A DNA stretch of 64,000 bases from an uncultured Clostridia bacterium (GCA_947625375.1 CANQOC010000004.1:1-64000), one strand, 5' to 3'; counted from the stretch's first letter, positions 50,596 through 59,582 are shown. Notes: a model not told the origin generated them from the letters alone. A program made the numbers and translations.

Positions 50596-52959
50596 ATGTA
50601 TCAGGTAATCAAAAGAGACGGGAAAATCGTAAACTTCGACATCACCAAAATTTCAAACGCCATCATTCTGGCGTTCAAGGCATGTGAGAAGCAGTACAAC
50701 CAGGACGTCATCGACTTTCTGGCGCTGAAGGTCACGGCCGACTTTGAGCCGAAGATTAAGGATGAGAAGATTGCGGTCGAGGACATTCAGGACTCGGTCG
50801 AAAGCGTTCTCATCAAGGGCGGGTACGACAGCGTCGCGAAGGCATATATCCTCTACCGCAAGCAGCGCGAGAAAATCCGCAACATCAATGCCACCGCCGT
50901 CAACTATAAAAAAGTCGTCGACGATTATCTCCAGATTAACGACTGGCGCGTAAAGGAGAATTCGACCGTCACCTATTCGGTCGGCGGACTCATTCTTTCA
51001 AACTCGGGCGCCATCACCGCGAACTACTGGCTCTCCGAGATTTATGACCAGGAAATTGCGGACGCACACAGAAACTGCGACATTCATCTCCACGACCTCT
51101 CGATGCTGACAGGCTACTGCGCCGGCTGGTCGCTCAAACAGCTGATTAAAGAGGGCCTCGGCGGCATCAACGGAAAGATTACCTCGAGTCCGGCGAGTCA
51201 CCTCTCGACCCTCTGCAACCAGATGGTAAACTTCCTCGGAATCATGCAGAACGAGTGGGCGGGGGCACAGGCGTTCTCGAGCTTCGACACCTATCTTGCT
51301 CCGTTCGTCAAGGTCGACAACCTGAGCTATAAGGAAGTCAAGCAGTGCATCCAGAGCTTCGTCTACGGCGTGAATACACCGTCCCGCTGGGGAACACAGG
51401 CTCCGTTCTCGAACATCACCCTCGACTGGACGGTTCCCTCGGACCTCGCCGAGCTGCCCTGCATCGTCGGCGGAAAAGAGATGGACTTCTGCTATAAGGA
51501 CTGCAAGCCCGAGATGGACATGGTCAACAAGGCGTTCATCGAGATTATGATTGAGGGCGACGCGAACGGCCGCGGATTCCAGTATCCGATTCCGACATAT
51601 TCAATCACCTCCGACTTCGATTGGTCCGAGACCGAGAACAACAAGCTTCTCTTCGAGATGACCGCGAAATACGGCACTCCTTACTTCTCGAACTACATCA
51701 ACTCGGACATGGAGCCTTCGGACGTCAGAAGCATGTGCTGCCGCTTAAGGCTCGACCTCAGAGAGCTGAGAAAGAAATCGGGCGGATTCTTCGGAAGCGG
51801 CGAGTCGACCGGCTCTATCGGCGTCGTCACCATCAACATGCCGAAGATTGCTTATCTCTCGAAGGACGAAAAGGACTTCTATGAGAGGCTCGACAAGCTT
51901 ATGGACCTTTCGGCGCGCTCCCTTAAGATTAAGAGAACGGTCATCACAAAGCTGCTCGACGCCGGTCTCTATCCCTATACAAAGAGATATCTCGGCACCC
52001 TTGACAATCACTTCTCGACAATCGGTCTTGTCGGCATGAACGAGTGCTGCCTTAACGCAAACTGGCTGAAGTGCAGCCTTGTCGACGAGCGCGCACAGAA
52101 GTTCACCAAGGACGTCCTCAACCACATGCGCGAGCGCCTTTCGGACTATCAGGAGCTTTACGGCGACCTCTATAACCTCGAAGCGACTCCCGCCGAGTCG
52201 ACCTCTTATCGCCTCGCGAAGCACGACAAGGAGAAGTATCCCGACATCATCACCGCTTCGGACGGGACTCCTTACTATACAAACTCGTCTCACCTTCCGG
52301 TCAGCTATACCGAGGACATCTTCTCGGCGCTCGACATTCAGGACGAGCTTCAGACGCTTTATACCTCGGGAACCGTCTTCCACGCGTTCCTCGGCGAAAA
52401 GCTCCCCGACTGGAAGTCGGCGGCAAACCTTGTAAGAAAGATTGCCGAAAACTATAAACTCCCCTATTACACGATGAGTCCGACCTATTCGGTATGCCGC
52501 AATCACGGCTATCTCACCGGCGAACAGAAGGTCTGCCCGCACTGCGGCGAGGCTACCGAGACCTACAGCCGCATCACCGGCTATTACCGCCCGGTCCAGA
52601 ACTGGAACGACGGAAAGGTTCAGGAATACAAGGAGCGCAGGACATATAACATCGCAAACTCGGTCCTCCGCAGAAACGGCGTTGAGTCGAAGGTCGAGGT
52701 GACTGCGCCGGCGTCCTCTTCGCTTAAGGACGGCGCGTATCTCTTCACAACGGCGACATGCCCCAACTGCAAGGTCATAAAGGGAATCCTCGACAAGCAG
52801 GGGTATCGGTATGAGACGCTTCTTGCGAACGAGAACCGCGAGCTCTGTGAGCAGTTTGATATCCGTCAGGCGCCGACGATGGTCGTCGTCAAGAACGGCG
52901 AGTTCGAGAAGTTTGCCGGAGTATCGGAGATTAAGAAAAACACCGTAGCAAGCGCCTGA
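50596..52959 (+). CDS. nrdD: Anaerobic ribonucleoside-triphosphate reductase with fused C-terminal thioredoxin-like domain
   Basis: This 787-aa class III reductase makes dNTPs without oxygen. An ATP-cone (about 1-95, VIKRDGKIVNFDITKI) precedes the catalytic barrel with SMCCRLRLDLRELRKKSGG and GSIGVVTINMP. The zinc site is NHGYLTGEQKVCPHCGEA, with the expected glycyl-radical loop YSRITGYYRPVQNWNDGK near 670-690. The usual end is at about 700. Here a further ~80 residues form a glutaredoxin/thioredoxin-like domain with C722-P-N-C725, RQAPTMVVVKNG (cis-Pro) and a GVSEIKK end. trxB follows 36 nt later, suggesting NADPH-TrxB-domain electron flow rather than formate. AAAGGAG precedes the ATG. Confidence 0.95.
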   Translation: MYQVIKRDGKIVNFDITKISNAIILAFKACEKQYNQDVIDFLALKVTADFEPKIKDEKIAVEDIQDSVESVLIKGGYDSVAKAYILYRKQREKIRNINATAVNYKKVVDDYLQINDWRVKENSTVTYSVGGLILSNSGAITANYWLSEIYDQEIADAHRNCDIHLHDLSMLTGYCAGWSLKQLIKEGLGGINGKITSSPASHLSTLCNQMVNFLGIMQNEWAGAQAFSSFDTYLAPFVKVDNLSYKEVKQCIQSFVYGVNTPSRWGTQAPFSNITLDWTVPSDLAELPCIVGGKEMDFCYKDCKPEMDMVNKAFIEIMIEGDANGRGFQYPIPTYSITSDFDWSETENNKLLFEMTAKYGTPYFSNYINSDMEPSDVRSMCCRLRLDLRELRKKSGGFFGSGESTGSIGVVTINMPKIAYLSKDEKDFYERLDKLMDLSARSLKIKRTVITKLLDAGLYPYTKRYLGTLDNHFSTIGLVGMNECCLNANWLKCSLVDERAQKFTKDVLNHMRERLSDYQELYGDLYNLEATPAESTSYRLAKHDKEKYPDIITASDGTPYYTNSSHLPVSYTEDIFSALDIQDELQTLYTSGTVFHAFLGEKLPDWKSAANLVRKIAENYKLPYYTMSPTYSVCRNHGYLTGEQKVCPHCGEATETYSRITGYYRPVQNWNDGKVQEYKERRTYNIANSVLRRNGVESKVEVTAPASSSLKDGAYLFTTATCPNCKVIKGILDKQGYRYETLLANENRELCEQFDIRQAPTMVVVKNGEFEKFAGVSEIKKNTVASA

Positions 52960-52995
52960 TTGGGCGCCTGCCGCGGAGTGTGAAGGATTTAAAAG

Positions 52996-53904
52996 ATGTC
53001 TGACTATGATATAATCGTCATCGGCGGAGGCCCCGCCGGTCTTACGGCGGCGGTTTATGCGCGCCGAGCCGGCAAAACGGTGCTGGTGCTCGAAAAAGCC
53101 GCTTTCGGCGGACAGATAACCTTTTCCCCGAAGGTCGAAAACATTCCCGGTCTTATTTCGGTCACCGGCAACGACTTCGCGGCGTCGCTCGTCGACCAGG
53201 CGATGGCGCTCGGAACCGACCTTGAGGCCGAGGAGGCCTTGGAAATCCGTACCGGGGAGAAAATCGCCGTCGTGACCGACTGCGGGGAATATTCCTGCGG
53301 CGCGGTGATTGTCGCGACGGGTGCGCGGCACCGTATGCTCGGCGTCCCGGGCGAGGAAGAGCTTGTCGGCGCGGGGGTGAGCTTCTGCGCGGTATGTGAC
53401 GGCGCATTTTACACCGGGCGCAGAGTCGGGGTTGTCGGCGGAGGAAATTCCGCGCTTCAGGAGGCAATCCTTCTGAGCGAGCTTGCCGAAAAGGTCACGG
53501 TCATACAGAATCTTGACTTTCTGACCGGTGAGGCGGCGTTGCAGGATAGTCTCTTGAAAAAGGACAACGTCGAGGTGATTTTGGGGCACACCGTTTCGCG
53601 GGTCGTCGGCGACGGGTCGCTGAGGGCGGTCGTCATAAAAGACGAAGCGGGAAACGAGCGCGAGATTGAGCTTGACGGCTTATTTGTCGCAATCGGGTTA
53701 TTGCCGCAGAACGAGCCGTTCGGGGGCGTTATTCCGCTCGACGGCGCGGGATATGCCGACTGCGGCGAGGACTGTGAGACGCCGACGCCGGGGGTCTTTG
53801 TCGCCGGGGACTGCCGCAAAAAGCAAACGAGGCAGGTTACGACCGCCTGTGCCGACGGCGCTGTCGCGGCGCTTGCGGCCTGCAGGTACATCGACAGACA
53901 GTGA
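52996..53904 (+). CDS. trxB: Thioredoxin reductase-like flavoprotein
   Basis: This 302-aa FAD/NADPH enzyme is of the low-molecular-weight thioredoxin reductase family. The FAD loop is IIVIGGGPAGLTAAVYARRAG; the redox pair C131-A-V-C134 sits in SFCAVCDGAFY; the NADPH loop is VGVVGGGNSALQEAILL; the C-terminal FAD motif is GVFVAGDC. It is slightly shorter than E. coli TrxB (321). It lies directly after nrdD, whose C-terminal thioredoxin-like domain is its likely partner. No clear ribosome binding site beyond GAAGG is seen. Confidence 0.93.
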   Translation: MSDYDIIVIGGGPAGLTAAVYARRAGKTVLVLEKAAFGGQITFSPKVENIPGLISVTGNDFAASLVDQAMALGTDLEAEEALEIRTGEKIAVVTDCGEYSCGAVIVATGARHRMLGVPGEEELVGAGVSFCAVCDGAFYTGRRVGVVGGGNSALQEAILLSELAEKVTVIQNLDFLTGEAALQDSLLKKDNVEVILGHTVSRVVGDGSLRAVVIKDEAGNEREIELDGLFVAIGLLPQNEPFGGVIPLDGAGYADCGEDCETPTPGVFVAGDCRKKQTRQVTTACADGAVAALAACRYIDRQ

Positions 53905-53956
53905 TATCACCGAGGCCAAAGATATCACCAGATATCCCCGGTTCATTTACTATATT

Positions 53957-53993
53957 GAAGGCTCGCTTCCGAATGGGGGCGAGTGCTTCTTTT
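53957..53993 (+). terminator. Terminator after trxB
   Basis: GAAGxCTCGC pairs with GCGAGxGCTTC (bulged) and is followed by TTTT; it lies about 50 nt past the stop. Confidence 0.6.
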
Positions 53994-54029
53994 GGGGGAG
54001 GGAGATGATGGGGTGTGGGTTAAAAGAGG

Positions 54030-54790
54030 GAGCGGAGCGGGGGCGATTGTAGCGCACTGCCGCTTTTCTAAAAGGAATTCGCTGGCGCGAAATTAAAAAG
54101 CACTGCGTGCCACCGTCTTGTAAAAGGTATTCGCTTCGCTCATACTATCTTTAGTCACCCCTCCCCGGCCCTCCCCTCGAGGGGAGGGAGTTGTGAGGAT
54201 ACTTGCGCGGGTTTTAGAAAAATAGAGGAACGCCACTGCTACCGTGAAAAGGTATTCGCTTCGCTCATACTATTTTTAGCCTCCTTTCCCCCTGTCCCCC
54301 TTTCCACATGGAAAGTGGGAACGCATCGCTTCGGCTTCTGCTCCTGCGGCGCAGCCAAGGTCGACCAAAAGTCGACCTAAACGAAAAGAGCAGGAAAACC
54401 CGCACGGGATTTTCCTGCTGCTTTCGTTTGCGCGCGAAGCGCGCCGGCTGCGCCCTCCGTCGTTTGCACCGTAGAAAGCGGAGTGATGTAAAACCCCTCC
54501 CCGTCGGGGAGGGGCAGGGGTGGGGGAACAGGCAAAACGCGTCACCTTGGCGGTGACGCGTTTTGCCGTCCGCCAACGGCGGACTCCTTAATTAGCGATG
54601 TACAACGCAGTCGCAAATTTCCCCCGCCGTTAGGCGGCATCAAAAGTTTGGCAACGCAACCCCCCTCCCATGTGGGAGGGGGTTGGGGGTGGGAGTCTAA
54701 AAATGGCATGAGCGTAGCAAATACCTTATATCAAAGCGTGTCGCCGCTATTCGCTCAATTCTTTAGTTCCTAGTCTCTATCCCCCAGCAC
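54030..54790. repeat. Repeat island F: mosaic of hairpin modules
   Basis: The gene-free stretch holds a truncated linker (54068), two full linkers (54127 and 54251), a CTCGAG palindrome (54172-54191), a CCACATGG palindrome (54294-54311), the cloverleaf (54348-54454), CCCCTCCCCGTCGGGGAGGGG (about 54498-54518), GCGTCACC/GGTGACGC (about 54540-54562) and GTCCGCC/GGCGGAC (54570-54586). From about 54498 the modules are reversed: the CATGTG palindrome (54662-54683) and a reversed linker (54690-54730) follow. Confidence 0.85.
54348..54454 (+). repeat. Cloverleaf element copy 6
   Basis: The outer stem is GGCGCAGCC / GGCTGCGCC; arm 1 AGGTCGAC-CAAAA-GTCGACCT, the most different version yet perfectly paired; arm 2 AAACGAAAAGAGCAG...CTGCTGCTTTCGTTT with tip CCCG-CA-CGGG; arm 3 GCGCGC-GAA-GCGCGC. 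Confidence 0.85.
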
Positions 54791-54823
54791 CGCCGGCGGA
54801 TTTGAGGTCTGTGTGATATGTCA

Positions 54824-56263
54824 TCAAACGGCGATGAAGAACTTGACGAGGAAGATGGCGGAGATGACGAGGGTGAACCACGAAACGTCCTTAATCTTGC
54901 CGGTGCAGAGCTTGATGACCGAGTAGGTGATGAGGCCGAGGCCGATGCCGTGTCCGATAGAGCCCGAAATCGGCATCGCAAGAAGCATGATGAACACAGG
55001 GGCGGCGATGGAGATATCCGAAAGGTCGATATTCTTAAGACCGCCGAGCATCAGGATACCGACATAAATCAGAGCCGCAGAGGTGGCCGCTGCGGGGATA
55101 ATGGCGGCTATCGGACTGATGAACATGCAGGCGAGGAAGAGAACGCCGGTTGTGAGTGCGGTAAGACCGGTTCTGCCGCCCGCCTCAACGCCCGAGGCAG
55201 ACTCGACGAAGGTGGTGACGGTAGAGGTACCGGTGCAGGCGCCGACTACAGTGCCGACAGCGTCGGAGAGAAGGGTCTCGCGCATCTGCGGCATATTGCC
55301 CTCCTTGTCGACCATTCCGGCGCGGTTCGCGGTCGCGATGACTGTGCCGATGGTGTCAAACATGTCGATGATGCAGAAGGTTACAACAAGAATGATGACC
55401 GTTCCCCAGCCAATCGAGAAGAGGGTCGAGAAATCAAACTTAAAGAGAGTCGTTTTTGCCATGTCGCCGAACGGGGGCAGCCAGCTTGCGGTCGCAAGAG
55501 AGGCAAACGGGTTGGTGCCGAGAATAAACTGTCCAATCCAGTTGATGACCGAAGCGGCAAGCATGCCGATAAGTACGGCGCCCTTTACTTTATAGTGCGC
55601 AAGAATGATAATCGCGAATAGGCCGATGAACATAGTCACGACCGTAAGGACCATAGTCGGCCAGTAGTCGCCGAGAGCTTCCTTTGCCGAGCTTGCGGCA
55701 AGGGCGCCGAAGAAGTCGCGCATGACGTAGTGCTCGCTCGATGCGCCGACGCCGGCGTTGGAGCCGAAGCCGATGTTCATAAGCATAAGACCGATGCCGG
55801 GGCCGATGCCGAGACGGACGCCGAGAGGTATTGCCTCGACAATCTTCTGTCTGATGTTAAAAACAGAAAGCAGAAGGAAGATAACGCCTTCAATAAGAAT
55901 GATGCAGAGACCCGCCTGAAGTCCCGCAAGGTAGGAGCAGCCTGCTGCGCCCGCAATCTGTGCGATTACGACGGCAAAGTATGAGTTGAGGCCCATTCCG
56001 GGGGCAAGCGCAAACGGCTTGTTTGCGAGAAACGCCATGCAGAACATCGCAATCGCAGACGCAAGACAGGTCGCCATAAAGACGCCGTTCCACGCTGCGG
56101 TACCGTCTTCACCGAAGCCGCCGAAGGCTCCCTGTCCGAAGCCGACAATGAGGTTCGGGTTCAGGGCGATGATGTAAGCCATCGTCATGAAGGTGGTCAA
56201 GCCGGCAACGATTTCGGTTCTCACATTGGTACCGTTTTCCTTGAGCTTGAAAACTTTTTCCAT
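54824..56263 (-). CDS. NCS2-family purine permease (AzgA/PbuG type)
   Basis: This 479-aa transporter has about 12-14 membrane segments. The N-terminal region TEIVAGLTTFMTMAYIIALNP and the substrate loop NKPFALAPGMGLNSYFA are signatures of the AzgA/PbuG branch that imports hypoxanthine, guanine or adenine. The start at 56263 follows AAAGGA; the upstream TTG overlaps that site. I found no purine riboswitch in the leader. It is monocistronic; hpt (33740) could use the imported bases. Confidence 0.92.
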   Translation of the reverse strand: MEKVFKLKENGTNVRTEIVAGLTTFMTMAYIIALNPNLIVGFGQGAFGGFGEDGTAAWNGVFMATCLASAIAMFCMAFLANKPFALAPGMGLNSYFAVVIAQIAGAAGCSYLAGLQAGLCIILIEGVIFLLLSVFNIRQKIVEAIPLGVRLGIGPGIGLMLMNIGFGSNAGVGASSEHYVMRDFFGALAASSAKEALGDYWPTMVLTVVTMFIGLFAIIILAHYKVKGAVLIGMLAASVINWIGQFILGTNPFASLATASWLPPFGDMAKTTLFKFDFSTLFSIGWGTVIILVVTFCIIDMFDTIGTVIATANRAGMVDKEGNMPQMRETLLSDAVGTVVGACTGTSTVTTFVESASGVEAGGRTGLTALTTGVLFLACMFISPIAAIIPAAATSAALIYVGILMLGGLKNIDLSDISIAAPVFIMLLAMPISGSIGHGIGLGLITYSVIKLCTGKIKDVSWFTLVISAIFLVKFFIAV

Positions 56264-56355
56264 TTTTGTCAATCCTTTCTTTTGCGCGGAGCGTGAATCA
56301 AATCCGCATTTTCGCTTTTCGGGGAAAAACTCCCCTAAAATAAAAGCATATGTAT

Positions 56356-56384
56356 ATGGTACTCCTATTTCCGAAAATTGTCAA
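56356..56384 (-). promoter_or_regulatory. Promoter candidate of the NCS2 permease
   Basis: On the minus strand TTGACA (56384-56379), a 17-nt spacer and TACCAT (56361-56356) lie about 95 nt before the start. A GGGGAG/CTCCCC-type hairpin lies in the leader. Confidence 0.6.
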
Positions 56385-56460
56385 CCTAATTTGACGTTTT
56401 TATATCACAAAAATTTAATATAAAAACTGATAATTTTGCCGAATCCCGGGAAAAATCATC

Positions 56461-56484
56461 AAAAAACCGCCGGAAAACCGGCGG
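56461..56484 (-). terminator. Terminator after the polysaccharide deacetylase gene
   Basis: CCGCCGG pairs with CCGGCGG over a 4-nt loop and on the minus strand is followed by T6, 17 nt past the stop. Confidence 0.88.
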
Positions 56485-56501
56485 CATATATATAATCGCT
56501 G

Positions 56502-57539
56502 TCAGAAATCACAGCCGAAGGTGTACCCTTGTGCAATCATCTCGTCGATAAAATCGCCGAGTATTCCCGCGTTCGTCTCGGAGACGGAGTGGAGCAGGTA
56601 GATGGCTCCCGGATGCGCGCGCTCAATAAGCTTTTGAAGAGCGGCTTCGGGCTCGGGTTGGTTATCCGTGTCCCAGTCGGCATAGGCAAAACTCCAGAGC
56701 ACCGTTTTATATCCGAGGTCGCCGGTCACCGCGAGGCTTTGTTCGGAATACTCCCCCTTCGGCGGGCGGAACAGAGTCATCTGTATGCCGAAATTTTCGA
56801 GCATATAGGAGTGAAGCTCCATTATCTCGGAGGTCATATCTTCAACGGAAAGCTCGGGCATTGAATAGTGGTTCACGGAGTGTGAGCCGACGGTATGACC
56901 CTCTTCAATCATTCGGCGGACAAGCTCGGGCTGCCGCTCGGCATAGTCTCCGACGACAAAAAACGTCGCTTTTACGCCCTTTTCCTTTAATACGTCGAGG
57001 ATTTTTCCGGTGAAGCCGTTTTCATAGCCTTGGTCAAAGGTCAGGTTTATGACCTTTTCGTCGGGGGAATTGATTGCGGTCGCACAGTATTGCTGATAGC
57101 TGTTGTTAAAGTCAACCGCACCCCGCGGGCGGTTAAGGTCGTCGAAATGGACGCCCTGTCCGTAGCCGTGGGATTCGGTGTCGAGTGCGGAATAATCGCG
57201 CTCGGGCGTCACGGTTGAAAGCGGTTCGACCGCGTCGCCGATGTCGCTTATTTCCTCGGTGTCCGGCAGCGGTTCGGTGTCAGTCTCGGACGAAACGTCC
57301 GGCGGGAGCGTCGGGAGCGTTTGCGTCTCGGAGGAAGAGAGCGACGTTTCGGGGAGGGTTATCGGAGATGACGAAGACGTCGGCGAAGAATCATCGCCGA
57401 AAAATTCGGACTCGGTCACGCCGGTATATCGTGCCCCGTCGCGATAGAGGTCGCCGCTGTCGGGCGAAGAGCATCCGCACAAAGACGGGCTCAGGACCGC
57501 GGCGGCAAGGATTGGCAGGAAGTATTTTGCAGTTTTCAT
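56502..57539 (-). CDS. PdaA-like polysaccharide deacetylase lipoprotein
   Basis: This 345-aa exported protein has a lipoprotein signal (MKTAKYFLPILAAAVLSPSLCGC, Cys near 23). A Ser/Thr/Pro/Asp-rich linker runs to about residue 110, followed by a NodB deacetylase domain. LTFDQGYENGFTGKIL carries the catalytic Asp, SHSVNH the metal histidines, and LFRPPKGEYSEQ and LLHSVS the remaining motifs. The FDxGYENG variant and WSFAYADW segment resemble PdaA, which makes muramic delta-lactam in the spore cortex. AAAGGAG precedes the ATG. Unlike Bacillus PdaA it has a long linker and lipid anchor. Confidence 0.88.
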   Translation of the reverse strand: MKTAKYFLPILAAAVLSPSLCGCSSPDSGDLYRDGARYTGVTESEFFGDDSSPTSSSSPITLPETSLSSSETQTLPTLPPDVSSETDTEPLPDTEEISDIGDAVEPLSTVTPERDYSALDTESHGYGQGVHFDDLNRPRGAVDFNNSYQQYCATAINSPDEKVINLTFDQGYENGFTGKILDVLKEKGVKATFFVVGDYAERQPELVRRMIEEGHTVGSHSVNHYSMPELSVEDMTSEIMELHSYMLENFGIQMTLFRPPKGEYSEQSLAVTGDLGYKTVLWSFAYADWDTDNQPEPEAALQKLIERAHPGAIYLLHSVSETNAGILGDFIDEMIAQGYTFGCDF

Positions 57540-57879
57540 GGCAGACTCCTTTTAATGCGTCAGTCAGCATTGCCGCGGCTGACGCGCGTTTTGGTCGGGT
57601 GTCCGCGGACAATTCCGCGCCCATGCTTAATATGTGCAGTAATGCGTCAAAAATCTGAGGTAAATATTGAATGTTCGGATTTTTTGACGATTTTTGTCGA
57701 TATTTATATTATAAGGGATTGAGGGGGAGATGTCAATGAGGAAGTGTTGAGGAGGCGTGTCACATCCGCCCACATTTAAGTCCAAAACAGTTAATGGAAA
57801 GCAATTAGCAGTGGCGAATCATCAACATAAATTTTTTTATAATGCGGTCGTTTGGGACACTCCCATATTGAGCGATGCG
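57540..57879. other. Gene-free leader and spacer upstream of the deacetylase gene
   Basis: No gene is supported. It is AT-rich, with a GATTTTTGACG/CGTCAAAAATC-like inverted pair around 57645-57705. I could not define a sigma G or sigma E promoter with confidence. Confidence 0.3.
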
Positions 57880-58807
57880 GCCTAAGCGGCCACATCAGAA
57901 GACAGAAGTTAGAAGTCAGAGGTCAGAATTTAGAGGTGTCGCCTTCGGCGGCGTTTTTAAATACTGCAAATAATGCGTGCGGAATGGACACTCACGTATT
58001 GAGGAAGTGGAAATGAGATTGGCGGGAGAGGGTGGAAAGTGGTTAAAGAAAAACGGCAGGAAGATATGAGGGTTTGGAGATTGGCGCGATGGCAAAAAAC
58101 GTGTAGCGGTGCACCTTGTAAAAAGGAGTCCGCCGAGGGCGGACGGGATTTGGAATAGCTAACATCGTAAGGACACTTGTGTGCGTTAAAATATAAAAGA
58201 GCGGCGGCGCACTGGCGTTTAAAGGGAATTCGCTTGTATATTTGTAGCAAAGCAATGCGCTGCCACTGCGCTGTAAAAGGTATTCGCTGCGCGAATGCTA
58301 TCTTAGTCACCCTACCCCGGCCCTCCCCTCGAGGGGAGGGAGTTGTGAGGATACTTGCGCGGGTATATTAAAAGCATGAGCAGCGCCGCACCTTTCTAAA
58401 AGGAATTCGCTACGCTCATGCTATTTTTAGACTCCCACCCCCTGCCCCCTCCCACATGGGAGGGGGTTATGCGTCACTAAGGTTCGAGAGCCGTTAGCGC
58501 GGGGGAAATTTGCAAAGTCGCCACACGTCGCTTAAAAGGAGTCCGCCTGACGGCGAACGGCTTATCACGTCACCTTGGCGGTGGCATGCTCTCTTTCTTC
58601 CACACCCCAGTCCCCCTCTCCCTCAGTGAGAGAGAGGAGGTTCCACCCCACACCCGGCCGTTCACGTTCGTGAACGGCGCGACCACTCCCCTCGAGGGGA
58701 GTGGTACTTGGCAAGGAGGACACTTGCGAGCGCTAAGGGTAACTTGCAGAGGTGCAGCTCTTCCATAATAAGGAATTCGCTGGCGCTCATGCTATTTTCA
58801 GACTCCT

Positions 58808-58915
58808 ACCTGTCACAAACCCGACAAAAAGTCGGTGTGAGCGAAGCGAAACACACAACGACGCTCACTAAAAGTATTAGTTATATCCAAAGTATATTGC
58901 GTCGTTTGCCTCCCA
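58808..58915 (+). repeat. Inserted module V, copy 2
   Basis: The same block as 48968-49075, with AACGACGC / GCGTCGTT at its ends and the GTGTGAGCGAAGCGAAACAC stretch conserved. A CCGAC-AAAAA-GTCGG hairpin is perfect in this copy. Confidence 0.7.
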
Positions 58916-59048
58916 CATGGGAGGGGGTCTGCGTTGCCAAAGTTTGGAGAGCCGCCTTACGGCGGGGGAAATTAAGCAGCAACCCATCTTTTTCAAAGCA
59001 GCTCCTTGCGCTTCTGACATCTGACTATCTCACTTCTGTTCTCTGGGA

Positions 59049-59131
59049 GCATACGCTTGTTTTATCTGTGAACGCGAGCAATCAATCGTTTACGATTGCG
59101 AAGCGTGAACAGCTATAAAACAGGCTTATGC
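59049..59131 (+). repeat. Bulged hairpin module W, copy 1
   Basis: Outer GCATA/TATGC and TTGTTTTAT/ATAAAACA stems enclose TGT-GA-ACGC / GCGT-GA-ACA, a tandem G-A internal loop. An apical GCAATC/GATTGC stem follows. A reversed cloverleaf element abuts it. Confidence 0.75.
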
Positions 59132-59132
59132 A

Positions 59133-59236
59133 CGCAGCCGGCGCGCTTCGCGCGCTAACGAAAAAAAGCAGGAAAACCGCTTGCGGGTTTTCCTGCTCTT
59201 TTTCGTTTCGGCAGCCTCCGGCTGCCGCGGACTGCG
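59133..59236 (-). repeat. Cloverleaf element copy 7 (reverse orientation)
   Basis: Read on the minus strand: outer GCGCAGxCCG / CGGCTGCG; arm 1 GGCAGCC-GGA-GGCTGCC; arm 2 AAACGAAAAAGAGCAGG...CCTGCTTTTTTTCGTTA; arm 3 GCGCGC-GAA-GCGCGC. The CGGCTTCAG flank and CACATGG palindrome follow on the correct side for the reversed direction. Confidence 0.85.
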
Positions 59237-59582
59237 CCCTCGTAGGAGCTGAAGCCGGAGCTATGCGTTACCCCTTTCCATGTGGAAAGGGGGACAGGGG
59301 GATAGGAGTCTAAAATAACATGAGCGCCAGCGAATTCCTTTTTGCAAGGCAGTGCGGTGCCGCTCCGCTTCGGGCGCAATCGGTGCGGGGCAGTTAAATA
59401 TAAATGCCATCGCGCACGGAGGTGGGTCACGGCGTGGGGCACGGGGCCCGGATATGTAGGGTATGACGAGCGCAAGGGCGGAATGGCGGGGTCGGCGCGC
59501 CATAAATCCATATTGCACTTTGTGCGGGACGGAACTGTCACAAACCGCGTCCGAGTATAATGTGAACGCCAGTGGCGGGCAG

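Larger units (their letters stand above)
57880..59340. repeat. Repeat island G: mosaic of hairpin modules
   Basis: There is no gene. Contents are: octamer tract with GTCGCC-TTC-GGCGGC hairpin (57894-57957), linker variants (about 58216, 58278, 58398 and 58772), CTCGAG palindrome (58321-58340), CACATG palindrome (58447-58468), GTCCGCC and GTCACC hairpins (58531-58588), the CAGTGAG palindrome block (58606-58706) and module V (58808-58915). The end holds a reversed octamer tract (59015-59040), bulged hairpin W (59049-59131), a reversed cloverleaf (59133-59236), a CCATGTGG palindrome (59271-59293) and a reversed linker (59305-59340). Confidence 0.85.

Noticed and set aside
51745..53589. 614-codon minus-strand frame across nrdD and trxB
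   Set aside because: It runs antisense through two certain genes and their gap; composition is that of a complement frame.
56280..56480. Purine riboswitch in front of the NCS2 purine permease
   Set aside because: I could not find the conserved three-way junction with its loop-loop complement, only a GC hairpin and a promoter.
57540..57720. Sigma G promoter for the pdaA-like gene
   Set aside because: A CATATTA -10-like box exists, but no matching -35 at the right distance.
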